Part shown: positions 41,353 through 50,325 of the stretch, in pieces | How the letters are laid out: the number at the start of each line of letters is the position of its first letter | How positions within the stretch are numbered: position 1 is the first letter of the stretch | NCBI GenBank assembly: GCA_910579435.1 | Contig: CAJTVF010000004.1 | Location: 1-64,000 of the forward strand | DNA length: 64,000 bases | Reading direction: 5' to 3' | DNA from: an uncultured Oscillibacter sp. | Lineage (GTDB): Bacteria; Bacillota; Clostridia; Oscillospirales; Oscillospiraceae | Translations under genes and position numbers: made by a program | The notes under the pieces: generated by a model | Seen by the model: only the letters and a program-made list of their open reading frames with translations | What the model was told of the DNA's origin: nothing | The model's database searches: none

Positions 41353-42018
41353 ATGCTGTTACAGAAGGAACGGGAGCTGGTGGTGGAGTACGGCAGGCGA
41401 ATGAGCGCCGGCCGCCTTTGCACCGGCACCAGCGGGAACATCAGCGTCTATGTCCCGGAGCAGGGCCTCATGGCTATCAGTCCCTCCGGCATCGGCTATT
41501 TCGACACCCGGCCCGAGGACGTGGTGGTGACGGACCTGGAGGCCCGCATCGTGGAGGGAACCCGGAAGCCCTCCAGCGAGTGGGCCCTCCATACCCTCTT
41601 TTACAAGAACAAGCCCCATATCCGGGCCGTGGTACACACCCACTCCATGTACTGCACCACCTTCGCCGTGCTGGGCCGGCCCCTCCGGGCCGTCCACTAC
41701 GCCATCGCCGATGCGGGGGCGGCGGAGGTCCCCTGCGCGCCCTACTTCCCCTTCGGCACCCTGGAGCTGGCGAGGGCCGCCGTGGAGACCGCCGGGCCCA
41801 GCGACGCCGTGCTGCTGGGAAACCACGGGCTGGTGGCCTGCGGAAAGGACCTCCCCGGGGCCTACGGCCTGGCGCTGAACATGGAATACGTGGCGGAGCT
41901 CCAATACCGGACGCTGTGCATTGGAACGCCCAACATTCTTGACGGCGCCGCCATGGCCGACGTGATGGAGCGGTTTCAGTCCTACGGTCAGCCGGACGGC
42001 AAAAAGACGGGCTATTGA
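41353..42018 (+). CDS. Class II aldolase/adducin family, probable (methylthio)ribulose-1-phosphate aldolase
   Basis: 221 residues. Zinc ligands and base are visible: HTHSMYCTTFA (HxH), NISVYVPEQG, SSEWALHTLFYK with the catalytic Glu and LLGNHGLVACGK with the third His. Related to L-fuculose-1-phosphate aldolase. In the MtnA context the likely reaction is 5-deoxyribulose-1-phosphate to dihydroxyacetone phosphate plus acetaldehyde (or methylthioacetaldehyde). ATG 41353 follows GAGGAGG at 41338-41344. Last gene before a bidirectional terminator. Confidence 0.85.
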   Translation: MLLQKERELVVEYGRRMSAGRLCTGTSGNISVYVPEQGLMAISPSGIGYFDTRPEDVVVTDLEARIVEGTRKPSSEWALHTLFYKNKPHIRAVVHTHSMYCTTFAVLGRPLRAVHYAIADAGAAEVPCAPYFPFGTLELARAAVETAGPSDAVLLGNHGLVACGKDLPGAYGLALNMEYVAELQYRTLCIGTPNILDGAAMADVMERFQSYGQPDGKKTGY

Positions 42019-42030
42019 ACGGACAGAAAA

Positions 42031-42063
42031 AAGCGGCGGGACGCTGTGCGCGTCCCGCCGCTT
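42031..42063. terminator. Bidirectional terminator
   Basis: A 14-bp perfect stem AAGCGGCGGGACGC (42031-42044) and its complement (42050-42063), A run to the left, TTGAATTTAATTT to the right. Serves the aldolase gene and the convergent molybdenum hydroxylase operon. Confidence 0.8.
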
Positions 42064-42072
42064 GAATTTAAT

Positions 42073-42582
42073 TTACTGGGGCAGCTCCTTCCCCAAACGC
42101 CTGTACATGGTCTTCTTCACCGCCCGGAGGATGTTCTCATACCCCGTACAGCGGCACAGGTGCCCGGAGAGGAGCTTCCGCAGCTCCGCATCCGTATACT
42201 CCTTCCCGGATTCCAAAATCTCTACCGCCGTCAGGATGAAGCCGGGAGAACAGAAGCCGCACTGAATCGCCGCCTCGTCCACAAACGCCTGCTGGATATC
42301 GGAAAGCTCCCCGTTGGGGCCCAGGAGGCCCTCCAGGGTGCGGACCTTCTTACCCTCCGCCCAGACGGCCAGGTAAATGCAGGAGTTGAACGCCTCCCCG
42401 TCGATGAGGACGTTGCAGGCCCCGCACTCCCCGACCTCGCAGCCCTTCTTCACGCTGGTCATCCGGAAGTCGTTCCGCAGCATGTCGGTGAGGCTGGCCC
42501 GGACGTCCACCGTCCGCTCCACGTCCTTGCCGTTGAGGTTGAAACGGACCGTCTGATATTGGATATTGTGCTTCTCCATCAC
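42073..42582 (-). CDS. Molybdenum hydroxylase [2Fe-2S] subunit
   Basis: 169 residues, family length. Two iron-sulfur cluster motifs: CEVGECGACNVLIDGEAFNSC (plant-type, four Cys) and CGFCSPGFIL ... CRCTGYENI (second cluster). It passes electrons from the Mo site to the FAD subunit. The last of three genes; its start overlaps the FAD subunit stop by 4 bp. Confidence 0.94.
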   Translation of the reverse strand: MMEKHNIQYQTVRFNLNGKDVERTVDVRASLTDMLRNDFRMTSVKKGCEVGECGACNVLIDGEAFNSCIYLAVWAEGKKVRTLEGLLGPNGELSDIQQAFVDEAAIQCGFCSPGFILTAVEILESGKEYTDAELRKLLSGHLCRCTGYENILRAVKKTMYRRLGKELPQ

Positions 42583-43460
42583 AGGTCACCTCCCGCCAGT
42601 TTCACGGATTCGATGAAGGCCCGCTTCGCGCTCTCCACGGCAATGTGGAGGCGGAAGTCCCTGGCCGCCCGCCAGGAGTCCCGGGGGTTGATATCCTCCT
42701 TGACGGCTCGGGCGAACTGTTCCGCCAGCTCCAGGCTGACGGGCCGGCCCGCCGCCAGCCGCTCCGCCGTCCCGGCCCGCAGGGGCACGGGGCCCGCCAC
42801 GCCGAAGGCAACCCGGGCCCGCTCCACCGTCTTTTTGTCGGCGGAAAGGCGGACGTTGACGGAGGTCCCCAGAGTGGCGATGTCCATGGCGTTCCGCATG
42901 GCGTACTTGATATAGTGGCCGAAGCAGTTCTCGTAGCTCTCCCTGGGAATCAGGACGGCGGTCTGGATCTCGCCCTCCCGGATGTCCACCTTGCCCGCCT
43001 TGATATAGAAGTCCTGGATCGGCTGGCGGCGGACGCCCTCCGGTCCCGTCAGCTCGATGATTGCGTCCCAGGCGTGGAGGGTGGAGGCGGAGTCGGCGGA
43101 GGTAACGCCGTTGCAGGTGTTCCCCCCGATGGTGCCGATGTTCCGGATCTGGGGTCCGCCCACCTGGTCCACGGCCTCCCCCAGGACGTTGATGTACTTC
43201 TGAATCAGGGGGTCCCGGGTAATGTGGGAGAAGCTGGTGAGGGAGCCGATGCGGAGGGTCCCGTCGGCGTCCAGGGACACGCCCCGGATCTCGTCCAGGG
43301 TCTGGATGGAAATGAGCTCCGCCCCGGCCCGCTTGCCCTCCCGCATCTGGACCAGCACGTCGGAGCCTCCGGCGATGATCTGGGCCTCGGGGTGGGCAAG
43401 GCGCAGGGCCACGGCGTCCTTCACGCTCTTGGCCTGGTACAGGGCTTTCATGTCATACAT
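42579..43460 (-). CDS. Molybdenum hydroxylase FAD-binding subunit
   Basis: 293 residues. FAD motifs IIAGGSDVLVQMREGKR and IRNIGTIGGNTCNGVTSADS (TIGGN), and the C-terminal CO dehydrogenase flavoprotein domain (VNVRLSADKKTVERARVAFG). Middle gene of the XDH-like operon, which begins at 45770. Confidence 0.94.
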   Translation of the reverse strand: MYDMKALYQAKSVKDAVALRLAHPEAQIIAGGSDVLVQMREGKRAGAELISIQTLDEIRGVSLDADGTLRIGSLTSFSHITRDPLIQKYINVLGEAVDQVGGPQIRNIGTIGGNTCNGVTSADSASTLHAWDAIIELTGPEGVRRQPIQDFYIKAGKVDIREGEIQTAVLIPRESYENCFGHYIKYAMRNAMDIATLGTSVNVRLSADKKTVERARVAFGVAGPVPLRAGTAERLAAGRPVSLELAEQFARAVKEDINPRDSWRAARDFRLHIAVESAKRAFIESVKLAGGDL

Positions 43461-43475
43461 ACGCTTGGCCCTCCT

Positions 43476-45770
43476 TTACTCTTCAATCAGCCCGTCCTCG
43501 CGGAATTTCCGATAGAGGACGTGGGGCGTAATGGGGCAGGAATCCACCGCCACGCCGGTGGCGTTCAAAATCGCGTTGCGGATGGCCGGCGCGCCGGAGC
43601 AGGCCGGGGGCTCGCCCAGGGCCTTGGTGCCGTAGGGGCTGGTGGGCTCCGGGTTCTCCACGAAGCCCACCTCCAGGGCCGGGTGGTCCATAAACGTGGA
43701 CAGCTTGTAGTCCAGCAGGTTGTTGTTCAGGGGCTTGCCGGTCTTTTCGTCGAACTTCAGCTCCTCGGAAAGGCCGTAGCCGATGGCCATGGACATGCCG
43801 CCGTGGACCTGGGCCTCCGCCAGGGCCGGGTTGATGAGGGTGCCGCAGTCGTGGACGTTCACCAGCCGCAGGAGGTTCACCTTGCACATGGGGATGTCGA
43901 CTTCGACCTCCGCGAAGGAGCAGCCAAAGGAATAGGCGTTGGACTTGATCTGCGCCGTGGTCTCGGCGGTGATATGCTGGCTGTGCTCCAGGGAGTACAG
44001 GCTCTCCGTCGCCAGGTCCCCCAGGGATTTCAGAATCCGCCCGTCGGATTTCCGGACAATCTGCCCGTCCACCAGGTCCAGGTTGGAAATGGGCATCCGG
44101 GTCTGCTCGTGGGCCACGGCCAGAATCCGCTCCCGGAGGGCCAGGGCCGTCTGCATGATGGAAAAGCCGCCGATGTAGGTCTGCCGGGAGGCGTAGGCCC
44201 CGGTGCCGAAGGGGGTGACGTCGGTGTCCTGGGTGGAAACCACATGAACGTCGCTGAGGGGAATGCCCACGGCGTCCGCCACCATCTGGGAATAAGCCGT
44301 GTCGCAGCCCTGGCCGATTTCCGTCTCGCCGGTCTGGAACTGGAGGGAGCCGTCCTGGTTCAGCACCATGCGGCAGGAGGAGGACTCCAGGGAAATGGGC
44401 CACACGGCGGTGTTGTACCAGAACACCGCCAGGCCCACGCCCTTACGAATCGGGCCGTCCTGGTTCTGGTACTCCTCGAATTTCTTCCGGTAATCCAGCA
44501 GTTCCAGGGCCTTATCCATGCACTGGTTGAAGGTGTCGGAATAGAGCTCGTTTTTGGAGAAGCCGTCCACGTAGCCCATGGGCATCAGGTTCTTCCGGCG
44601 GAACTCCAGGGGGGACATGTGAATCGCCTTGCAGATATCGTCAATGTGGCTCTCCCCGGCAAACATGGCCTGGGGGATGCCGTAGCCCCGCATGGCCCCG
44701 GCGGAGGGGCGGTTCGTGTACACCGTCCAGCTGTCGCACTCCACGTTGGGGCAGGGGTAGAGCTGGGGGAAGGCGTTCATGCCCTTGGCCACGATACCGT
44801 GGCCGTGGGAGGCGTAGGCCCCCTGGTTGGAAAACGCCTCCAGCTTCCGGGCAACCAATGTGCCGTCGGGCCGGACGTAAGAAATGATATGGGTGCGGAT
44901 GGCGTGGCGGACCCGGTTGGAGACGAAGGTCTCCTCCCGGCTGCACTCCAGCTTCACCAGGCGGCCGCCCACCTGGGTGGAGCACCAGGCGCACAGGGGC
45001 TCGTACAGCGCGTCCTGCTTGTTGCCGAAGCCCCCGCCGATATAGGGCTTGATGATGCGGACCTTGCCCCAGGGAAGGCCCAGGGCCTGCCCGACCACCC
45101 GGCGGACGATATGGGGGATCTGGGTGGAGCTGACCACCACCACCCGGCCCGCCTCCTCATAGGCGAAGCAGCCGTGGTTCTCAATGTGGCAGTGCTGGAC
45201 GGTGGGGGTGTCGTACCAGCCCTCCACCTTGACGAGGCCGGGCTCCTGACGGGCGGCCTCGTAATCCCCCCGGCGAACGTCGGAGTGGGCCAGGATGTTG
45301 TTCGGACGCCCCTCGTGGAGCTGGGGCGCGCCGTCCTTCATGGCCTCCTGAACGTCCAGGACGAAGGGCAAAGCCTCATACTCCACCTTGATGGCCCGGA
45401 CGGCCTGGGCGGCGGCCACCTCGTCCTCGGCAATGACCACGGCCACCTCGTCGCCGTAGTAGCGGACATGCCGGTTCAGCAGCTTCCGGTCCGCCACGTC
45501 CTGGTGGTGGGGGTCCGTGGACCAGGGATGGCCCGCCGTGGGAAACTCGATGTCCGGCGCGTCGAAGCAGGTCAGGACCTTCACAACGCCGGGGACGGCC
45601 TCCGCCGCCGCCGTATCCACGGACTTCACAAAGCCGTGGGCGATGGTGGAATGGCAGATCTTCGCAATCAGGGCGCTGCGGTCACAGAGGTCGTCCATGT
45701 ATTTGGCCCGGCCTGTGGCCTTTTCATAGGCGTCTACGCGGGTCACGCTTTTGCCGACGCTTTTGCTCAT
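43476..45770 (-). CDS. Molybdenum hydroxylase, Mo-pterin subunit (xanthine dehydrogenase family)
   Basis: 764 residues, family length. Motifs: the N-terminal DAYEKATGRAKYMDD, PYIGGGFGNKQDALYEPL, AGAMRGYGIPQAMFAGE, GQGCDTAYSQMVADAVGIP and the active-site ALGEPPACSGAPAIRNAI with the catalytic Glu. Hydroxylates purines or other N-heterocycles. First gene of the three-gene operon. Substrate residues of xanthine dehydrogenase are not all checkable by eye; xanthine, hypoxanthine, nicotinate or aldehyde are possible. Divergent from mocA. Confidence 0.9.
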   Translation of the reverse strand: MSKSVGKSVTRVDAYEKATGRAKYMDDLCDRSALIAKICHSTIAHGFVKSVDTAAAEAVPGVVKVLTCFDAPDIEFPTAGHPWSTDPHHQDVADRKLLNRHVRYYGDEVAVVIAEDEVAAAQAVRAIKVEYEALPFVLDVQEAMKDGAPQLHEGRPNNILAHSDVRRGDYEAARQEPGLVKVEGWYDTPTVQHCHIENHGCFAYEEAGRVVVVSSTQIPHIVRRVVGQALGLPWGKVRIIKPYIGGGFGNKQDALYEPLCAWCSTQVGGRLVKLECSREETFVSNRVRHAIRTHIISYVRPDGTLVARKLEAFSNQGAYASHGHGIVAKGMNAFPQLYPCPNVECDSWTVYTNRPSAGAMRGYGIPQAMFAGESHIDDICKAIHMSPLEFRRKNLMPMGYVDGFSKNELYSDTFNQCMDKALELLDYRKKFEEYQNQDGPIRKGVGLAVFWYNTAVWPISLESSSCRMVLNQDGSLQFQTGETEIGQGCDTAYSQMVADAVGIPLSDVHVVSTQDTDVTPFGTGAYASRQTYIGGFSIMQTALALRERILAVAHEQTRMPISNLDLVDGQIVRKSDGRILKSLGDLATESLYSLEHSQHITAETTAQIKSNAYSFGCSFAEVEVDIPMCKVNLLRLVNVHDCGTLINPALAEAQVHGGMSMAIGYGLSEELKFDEKTGKPLNNNLLDYKLSTFMDHPALEVGFVENPEPTSPYGTKALGEPPACSGAPAIRNAILNATGVAVDSCPITPHVLYRKFREDGLIEE

Positions 45771-45820
45771 AGGGTGCCCTCCTTTTTTATTACAACTTTG
45801 CTCCCAAGAAAGCGGGGCGC

Positions 45821-45850
45821 TTGACTGGACGGGAGAAAAGAGGATATACT
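45821..45850 (+). promoter_or_regulatory. Promoter of mocA-like gene
   Basis: TTGACT (45821-45826), 18 bp, TATACT (45845-45850), 37 bp before the ATG. Confidence 0.65.
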
Positions 45851-45886
45851 ATTTCAAATACTTGCGAGCTATGGGGGTCATAGGTT

Positions 45887-46462
45887 ATGGCGCGGACATT
45901 GGGCTGTGTGGTCATGGCGGCGGGGAACGCCCGCCGGTTTGGAGAGAATAAGCTGGCCGCCGGAGTCGGGGGCCGGAGCTTGATTCTCCGGGCGCTGGAA
46001 GCGGTGCCCGGGGAGGAATTCGAAACCGTCGCGGTGGTGACCCAGTACCCGGAGGTTTTGGACCTGGCGGGGCGGTTCCGCTTCTCCGCCATTCGGAACG
46101 AACACCCGGACTTCGGGCTCAGCCACACCATCCGGCTGGGGCTGGAGGCTTTGGGACGCTGCGACGCCGCCTGCTTCCTGGTCAGCGACCAGCCGCTTTT
46201 AAAGAGGGAGAGCGTCCGGGCCCTGGCGGAGCTGTGGCGCTCTCAGCCGGAGAACATCGCCGCCCTGGCCCACGGCGGGGTCCGGGGAAATCCCTGTATC
46301 TTCCCCGCCCGGTTCTTCCCGGAGCTGCTGGAGCTCCGGGAGGACCACGGGGGAAACACCGTCATCCGGCGGCATGAGGAAGCTCTTGTCCTGCTGGAGG
46401 TGCCGGAGGAGGAGCTGACCGATGTGGACACGCCGGAGGCGCTGAAAGGGTTGGATTTATAG
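45887..46462 (+). CDS. MocA-like molybdenum cofactor cytidylyltransferase
   Basis: 191 residues. Nucleotidyltransferase signature VVMAAGNARRFGENKLAA, the metal-binding Asp in LVSDQPLLK and GVRGNPCIFPARFF, then GGNTVIRRHEEAL. It transfers CMP or a similar nucleotide to Mo-molybdopterin, giving the dinucleotide form that molybdenum hydroxylases use. Its place between two such enzymes supports that job. Weak ribosome site. Confidence 0.88.
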   Translation: MARTLGCVVMAAGNARRFGENKLAAGVGGRSLILRALEAVPGEEFETVAVVTQYPEVLDLAGRFRFSAIRNEHPDFGLSHTIRLGLEALGRCDAACFLVSDQPLLKRESVRALAELWRSQPENIAALAHGGVRGNPCIFPARFFPELLELREDHGGNTVIRRHEEALVLLEVPEEELTDVDTPEALKGLDL

Positions 46463-46486
46463 GGGCCCGCAGCCTTGGGAGGGAAT

Positions 46487-46508
46487 GGCCTGAGCGGGGG
46501 CTCAGGCC
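46487..46508. terminator. Bidirectional terminator
   Basis: GGCCTGAGC-N4-GCTCAGGCC, a 9-bp stem between the convergent mocA and Mo-hydroxylase genes. Confidence 0.6.
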
Positions 46509-46555
46509 CCGCAAGGGAACTTCCTGCTCCTCCTGGGGCGCTCTGCATCTATCGG

Positions 46556-49105
46556 TTATTTTTTGCTGTAGGGGGTCCCCTCCAGGGGCAGGGCCGTGCG
46601 GCGCTTGCCGTCGTAGCGGAAGTAGGCGCCGGCGATGGCGGGGGCGGTGGGAATCGAGGTAATTTCCCCAATGCCGATGGCTCCGCAGGCCACGTCCAGG
46701 CCCTCCTTCTCCACGATGATGGGGACGATCTCGGGAATCTGGTTGGCCCGGAAGAGGCCCAGGGTGCCGAATTTCACATTGGGCTTGCAGTCCGTCAGGG
46801 GATAGCGCTCCGTCAGGGCGTAGCCCATGGACATGACCACGCCGCCCTCGATCTGGCCCTCCACCGACAGGGGGTTCACCGCCTTGCCCACGTCGTGGGC
46901 GGCGACGATCTGTTTCAGCTTCCCGTCCTCGTCCAGAATGCACACCTGGGTGGCGTAGCCGTAGGCGATATGGCTGACGGGGTTGGGCACGTCGGCCCCC
47001 AGGGGGTCCGTTTTGCCCAGGTACTCGCCATAGAATTCCCTGCCGTTCAAGGAGGCCAGGCCCCCCTCTTCCAGGGCGGCCTTCAGCCCCTGGCAGGCCC
47101 GGCGGCACGCCTCGCCGGTGAACAGCGTCTGGCGGGAGCCGGAGGTGGTGCCGGAATCCGGCGCGAAATAGGTGTTGGACCGCTCGTAAACCACGTCCTC
47201 ATGGCTCAGGCCCGTCTGGCCGCAGATCATCTGGGTCAGCACCGTTCCCAGGCCCTGGCCGATGCAGGAGGCCCCGGCGAAGATATGGACCTTCCCGTCC
47301 TCCACCGTCAGCCGCACCCGGCCCGTGTCCGGGATGCCCACGCCGACGCCGGCGTTCTTCATGGCGCAGGCAAGGCCCGCGTATTTAGCCTTTTCGTAAT
47401 AGGGCTTCACCGCCTCCAGGGTCTCCGCCAGGCCGGTGGATTCGTCCACAATTTGGCCGTTGGGCAGCTCCTGGCCGGGGCGGATGGCGTTGCGCCAGCG
47501 GATCTCCCAGGGGCTGATGCCCACCACGTCCGCCATCTGGTTCAGAAGGCTTTCAATGCAGAAGCAGGTCTGGGTGACACCGAAGCCCCGGAAGGCCCCG
47601 GCGGGGGGATTGTTGGTGTACCAGGCCCAGCCGTCGATTTCGAAATTCTGGTAGTTATAGGGCCCGGCGGCGTGGGTGCAGGCCCGCTCCAGCACCGGCC
47701 CGCCCAGGGAGGCGTAGGCCCCGGTGTCCGCCACGACGCTGGCCTTCACGCCTTGAATAATGCCGTTTTCGTCACAGCCCAGGGTGAACTCCATCTCCAT
47801 GGGGTGCCGCTTGGGGTGGATGAGCAGGCTCTCCGACCGGCTGAGCTTCACCTTCACCGGGCGCTTCGTCAGGTAGGCCGCCAACGCGGCGTGGTGCTGG
47901 ACCGTCACGTCCTCCTTGCCGCCGAAGCCGCCGCCCACCAGACAGTTGCGGACCTTCACCTTCTCCGCCGGGAGGCCCAGCATCCCCATGGTCTCGTGCT
48001 GGGTGTCGTAGGTTCCCTGGTCCGTGGAAAGGACCATCACCCCGTCCCCGTCGGGATAGGCCACGGCGCACTCCGGCTCCAGGAAGGCGTGCTCCGTCCA
48101 GGGGGTGGAAAATTTCTCGGTCAGGACATACTTGCTTTTTGCGATAGCCGCCGCCGGGTCCCCCCGCTGGATGTGCTTGTGGGCCAGGAGGTTTCCCTCC
48201 CGGTGGACCAGGGGCGCGCCCTCGGCCATGGCCTCCTGGGGGCTCCGCACCATGGGCAGCTCCTCGTAGTCCACCTTGACCAGAGCCTTGGCCTTCGCCA
48301 GGGTTTCCGCGTCCTCTGCGGCCACAATACACACGGCGTCGCCCAAATAGTGCGTGACGTCTCCCACGGCAATCATGGTGTCCCAGTCCTTTTTCAGATG
48401 GCCCACCTTGTTGCTGCCGGGAATGTCGGCGGCGGTAAACACGCCCGCTACGCCGGGCAGGGCCTTGGCCTCCTCGGTGTGAATCGCCAGGACCCGGGCC
48501 CGGGGATAGGCGGAGCGGACGGCGGAGGCGTACAGCATGCCGTCCATGTACACGTCGTCGGGATAAACGCCCGTTCCGGTGACCTTCTCCTCCACGTCCA
48601 CCCGGGGCACCCGGGCCCCCAGGGACCAGTCGGCGGGAACCGCAGGCACCTCTCCGGCCCGGAACAGCTCCGCCGCCAGCAGAATGGCGTCGATGATCTT
48701 CACATAGCCGGTACACCGGCAGATATTGCTGCGGATGGCAAAGGCCGCTTCCTCCCGGGCGGGGTTCGGATTCCCGTCCAGAAGGGCCTTGGCGCACATC
48801 ACCATGCCAGGGATGCAGAAGCCGCACTGAACCGCCCCGGCCTGGCCGAAGGCGTATGTATAGACCCGCTTTTCAAAGTCCGTCAGGCCCTCCACGGTGA
48901 GGACGCTCTTCCCCTCCAGCTTGTCCGTCTGGGGAATACACGCCCGGGTGGGCCTGCCGTCGATCAGTACCGTGCAGGTGCCGCAGGCGCCCTCGCTGCA
49001 TCCGTCCTTCACGGAGGTCAGGCCCAGGCTGTCCCGCAGGTAACGAATTAACTTCTGGTTTTGCTCCACGGTTACAGGTTTGCCGTTTACGGTAAATGCC
49101 GCCAT
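46556..49105 (-). CDS. Fused [2Fe-2S]/Mo-pterin hydroxylase, selenium-dependent xanthine dehydrogenase type
   Basis: 849 residues. The [2Fe-2S] domain (1-155: CSEGACGTCTVLIDGRPTRAC, CGFCIPGMVM, CRCTGYVKI) is followed by the Mo-pterin domain with CLVGGGFGGKEDVTVQHHAAL, PAGAFRGFGVTQTCFCIE, SCIGQGLGTVLTQMI and GIGEITSIPTAPAI (catalytic Glu in GIGE). No FAD domain. The length and fusion match the selenium-dependent xanthine dehydrogenase group as I recall it; the selenium would be a labile ligand, not selenocysteine, so cannot be seen. It probably acts in purine salvage with the neighbouring operon. Its own promoter and a palindrome lie at 49160-49215. Confidence 0.82.
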   Translation of the reverse strand: MAAFTVNGKPVTVEQNQKLIRYLRDSLGLTSVKDGCSEGACGTCTVLIDGRPTRACIPQTDKLEGKSVLTVEGLTDFEKRVYTYAFGQAGAVQCGFCIPGMVMCAKALLDGNPNPAREEAAFAIRSNICRCTGYVKIIDAILLAAELFRAGEVPAVPADWSLGARVPRVDVEEKVTGTGVYPDDVYMDGMLYASAVRSAYPRARVLAIHTEEAKALPGVAGVFTAADIPGSNKVGHLKKDWDTMIAVGDVTHYLGDAVCIVAAEDAETLAKAKALVKVDYEELPMVRSPQEAMAEGAPLVHREGNLLAHKHIQRGDPAAAIAKSKYVLTEKFSTPWTEHAFLEPECAVAYPDGDGVMVLSTDQGTYDTQHETMGMLGLPAEKVKVRNCLVGGGFGGKEDVTVQHHAALAAYLTKRPVKVKLSRSESLLIHPKRHPMEMEFTLGCDENGIIQGVKASVVADTGAYASLGGPVLERACTHAAGPYNYQNFEIDGWAWYTNNPPAGAFRGFGVTQTCFCIESLLNQMADVVGISPWEIRWRNAIRPGQELPNGQIVDESTGLAETLEAVKPYYEKAKYAGLACAMKNAGVGVGIPDTGRVRLTVEDGKVHIFAGASCIGQGLGTVLTQMICGQTGLSHEDVVYERSNTYFAPDSGTTSGSRQTLFTGEACRRACQGLKAALEEGGLASLNGREFYGEYLGKTDPLGADVPNPVSHIAYGYATQVCILDEDGKLKQIVAAHDVGKAVNPLSVEGQIEGGVVMSMGYALTERYPLTDCKPNVKFGTLGLFRANQIPEIVPIIVEKEGLDVACGAIGIGEITSIPTAPAIAGAYFRYDGKRRTALPLEGTPYSKK

Positions 49106-49159
49106 AAAAAACTCCTTGCTTCCGTGCCCGCCCTCGGTCCCACGGCCATGTCGTATTCA

Positions 49160-49215
49160 GAAAGGTCAACCTTTCCGTCGTTGTACATTATACATGAACT
49201 TTCCGCTCCGCGCAA
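49160..49215 (-). promoter_or_regulatory. Promoter and palindrome for Se-XDH-type gene
   Basis: Minus strand TTGCGC (49215-49210), 17 bp, TATAAT (49192-49187). Downstream of the -10 lies GAAAGGT-CA-ACCTTTC (49160-49175), a perfect 7-bp palindrome in operator position. Confidence 0.7.
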
Positions 49216-49245
49216 CCACACTTTTGTCATTTCGTTATTCTATCT

Positions 49246-49875
49246 TTAGTCCAACGGCGGCAGCTCCCAGCCCACGGCCAGGGCCCCCTTTCGGACGGTG
49301 ATCCGGGCCGACTGCTCCAGAATGTGGTTGCTGACCCCCAGGGGAACGTCCGGCGTCAGGGCGGCGTTTTTCAAGGGGTACTGGAACCCCTCCTCGTCCA
49401 CGCCCTCCGCCCGGTCCCCCAGGCAGAAGGCGGAGAACAGGCCCCACTCCACCGTCCGCGCCACGGTCAGCGCCTCGTTTTCAATGACGGTCCAGACGAA
49501 ATCATCGTCCCAGAGAAACCCCCTGGCCCCCCTCCGGCGGAGAAACAGCAGGGACTGGAGGTTCGCCAAGGTGTGGTCCAGGCGCTTGCCTCCGGTGCCG
49601 CCGTAAATAGAAAAGAGGCCGCACCCCTGCTCCAGCCCCGCCCGGATGGCGGCCAGGGTGTCCGTGTCGTCCTTCTCCACCGGCAGACGGCGGACATGGG
49701 TGAAATCCGCCGGGGGCTCCATGGAATCAAAGTCCCCCAGAAGGATGTCCGGCCGGAGGTTCTCCCTCTGGCAGATTCGATAGCCCGCGTCGGCCGCAAT
49801 GACGAAATCGCCGGGGGCGGGCCGCTCCCGCAGGCCGTAGAAGCTCCCGGCGGCAAAGATGAAGCAGCGTTTCAT
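49246..49875 (-). CDS. Thiamine pyrophosphokinase
   Basis: 209 residues. Motifs IAADAGYRICQRENLRPDIL, LLGDFDSM and VEKDDTDTLAAI mark the catalytic domain, GGKRLDHTLANL is the nucleotide region, and the C-terminal beta domain binds thiamine (GVSNHIL). Makes thiamine diphosphate from thiamine and ATP. Single-gene unit; no riboswitch seen. Confidence 0.94.
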   Translation of the reverse strand: MKRCFIFAAGSFYGLRERPAPGDFVIAADAGYRICQRENLRPDILLGDFDSMEPPADFTHVRRLPVEKDDTDTLAAIRAGLEQGCGLFSIYGGTGGKRLDHTLANLQSLLFLRRRGARGFLWDDDFVWTVIENEALTVARTVEWGLFSAFCLGDRAEGVDEEGFQYPLKNAALTPDVPLGVSNHILEQSARITVRKGALAVGWELPPLD

Positions 49876-49945
49876 GGCAAGTTCTCCTTGGCAGTGGTTT
49901 TTACCCCCTGATTATAGCAGTTTTCCGGCGAAAACGCCAGCCCTT

Positions 49946-50191
49946 TCAGCAAGACTCCTTTAAAGCGCGCTCAATGTCCAGCACGATGTCGCTCATCTTC
50001 ACGTCCAGCGCCAGGCTGATGCGGTACAGCGTCTCCAGAGTCGGCTTTCTCCCGCCCCGCTCAATGGCGCTGAGGTGGGTCCTGCCAATGTCCGCAAGGC
50101 CGCTCAGCACCTCCTGGGTCACACCCTTCCGAAGCCGGTAGGCGGCGATCACCTCGCCGACCACCATGGGATCCAGGCGCATCTCGCTCAT
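49946..50191 (-). CDS. Small XRE-family regulator
   Basis: 81 residues, essentially one helix-turn-helix: VIAAYRLRKGVTQEVLSGLA then IGRTHLSAIERGGRKPTLET. Start ATG 50191 behind AGAGGTGAT; the frame is open a further 21 codons upstream without a ribosome site. Target unknown. Sits alone between thiN and an unrelated membrane protein. Confidence 0.88.
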   Translation of the reverse strand: MSEMRLDPMVVGEVIAAYRLRKGVTQEVLSGLADIGRTHLSAIERGGRKPTLETLYRISLALDVKMSDIVLDIERALKESC

Positions 50192-50325
50192 GTTTATCAC
50201 CTCTTGAAAAGTGTATCCGAAAACACCCGGCCCGCCGAACGCATATGTTGACATTTGAATACTTATGTGTTACTATTTTCCCCGAGAACCCACAGAATTT
50301 TCAGCGGAAACGATGGGAGGACGGA

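Noticed and set aside
42645..45824. 1059-codon plus-strand open frame opposite the molybdenum hydroxylase genes
   Set aside because: Antisense to three clear subunits; no start context.
46475..49051. 858-codon plus-strand open frame opposite the fused hydroxylase
   Set aside because: Antisense shadow with no motifs.
50242..50325. Longer start for the small membrane protein at 50245
   Set aside because: The extra residues have no ribosome site; ATG 50326 follows GGGAGGA.
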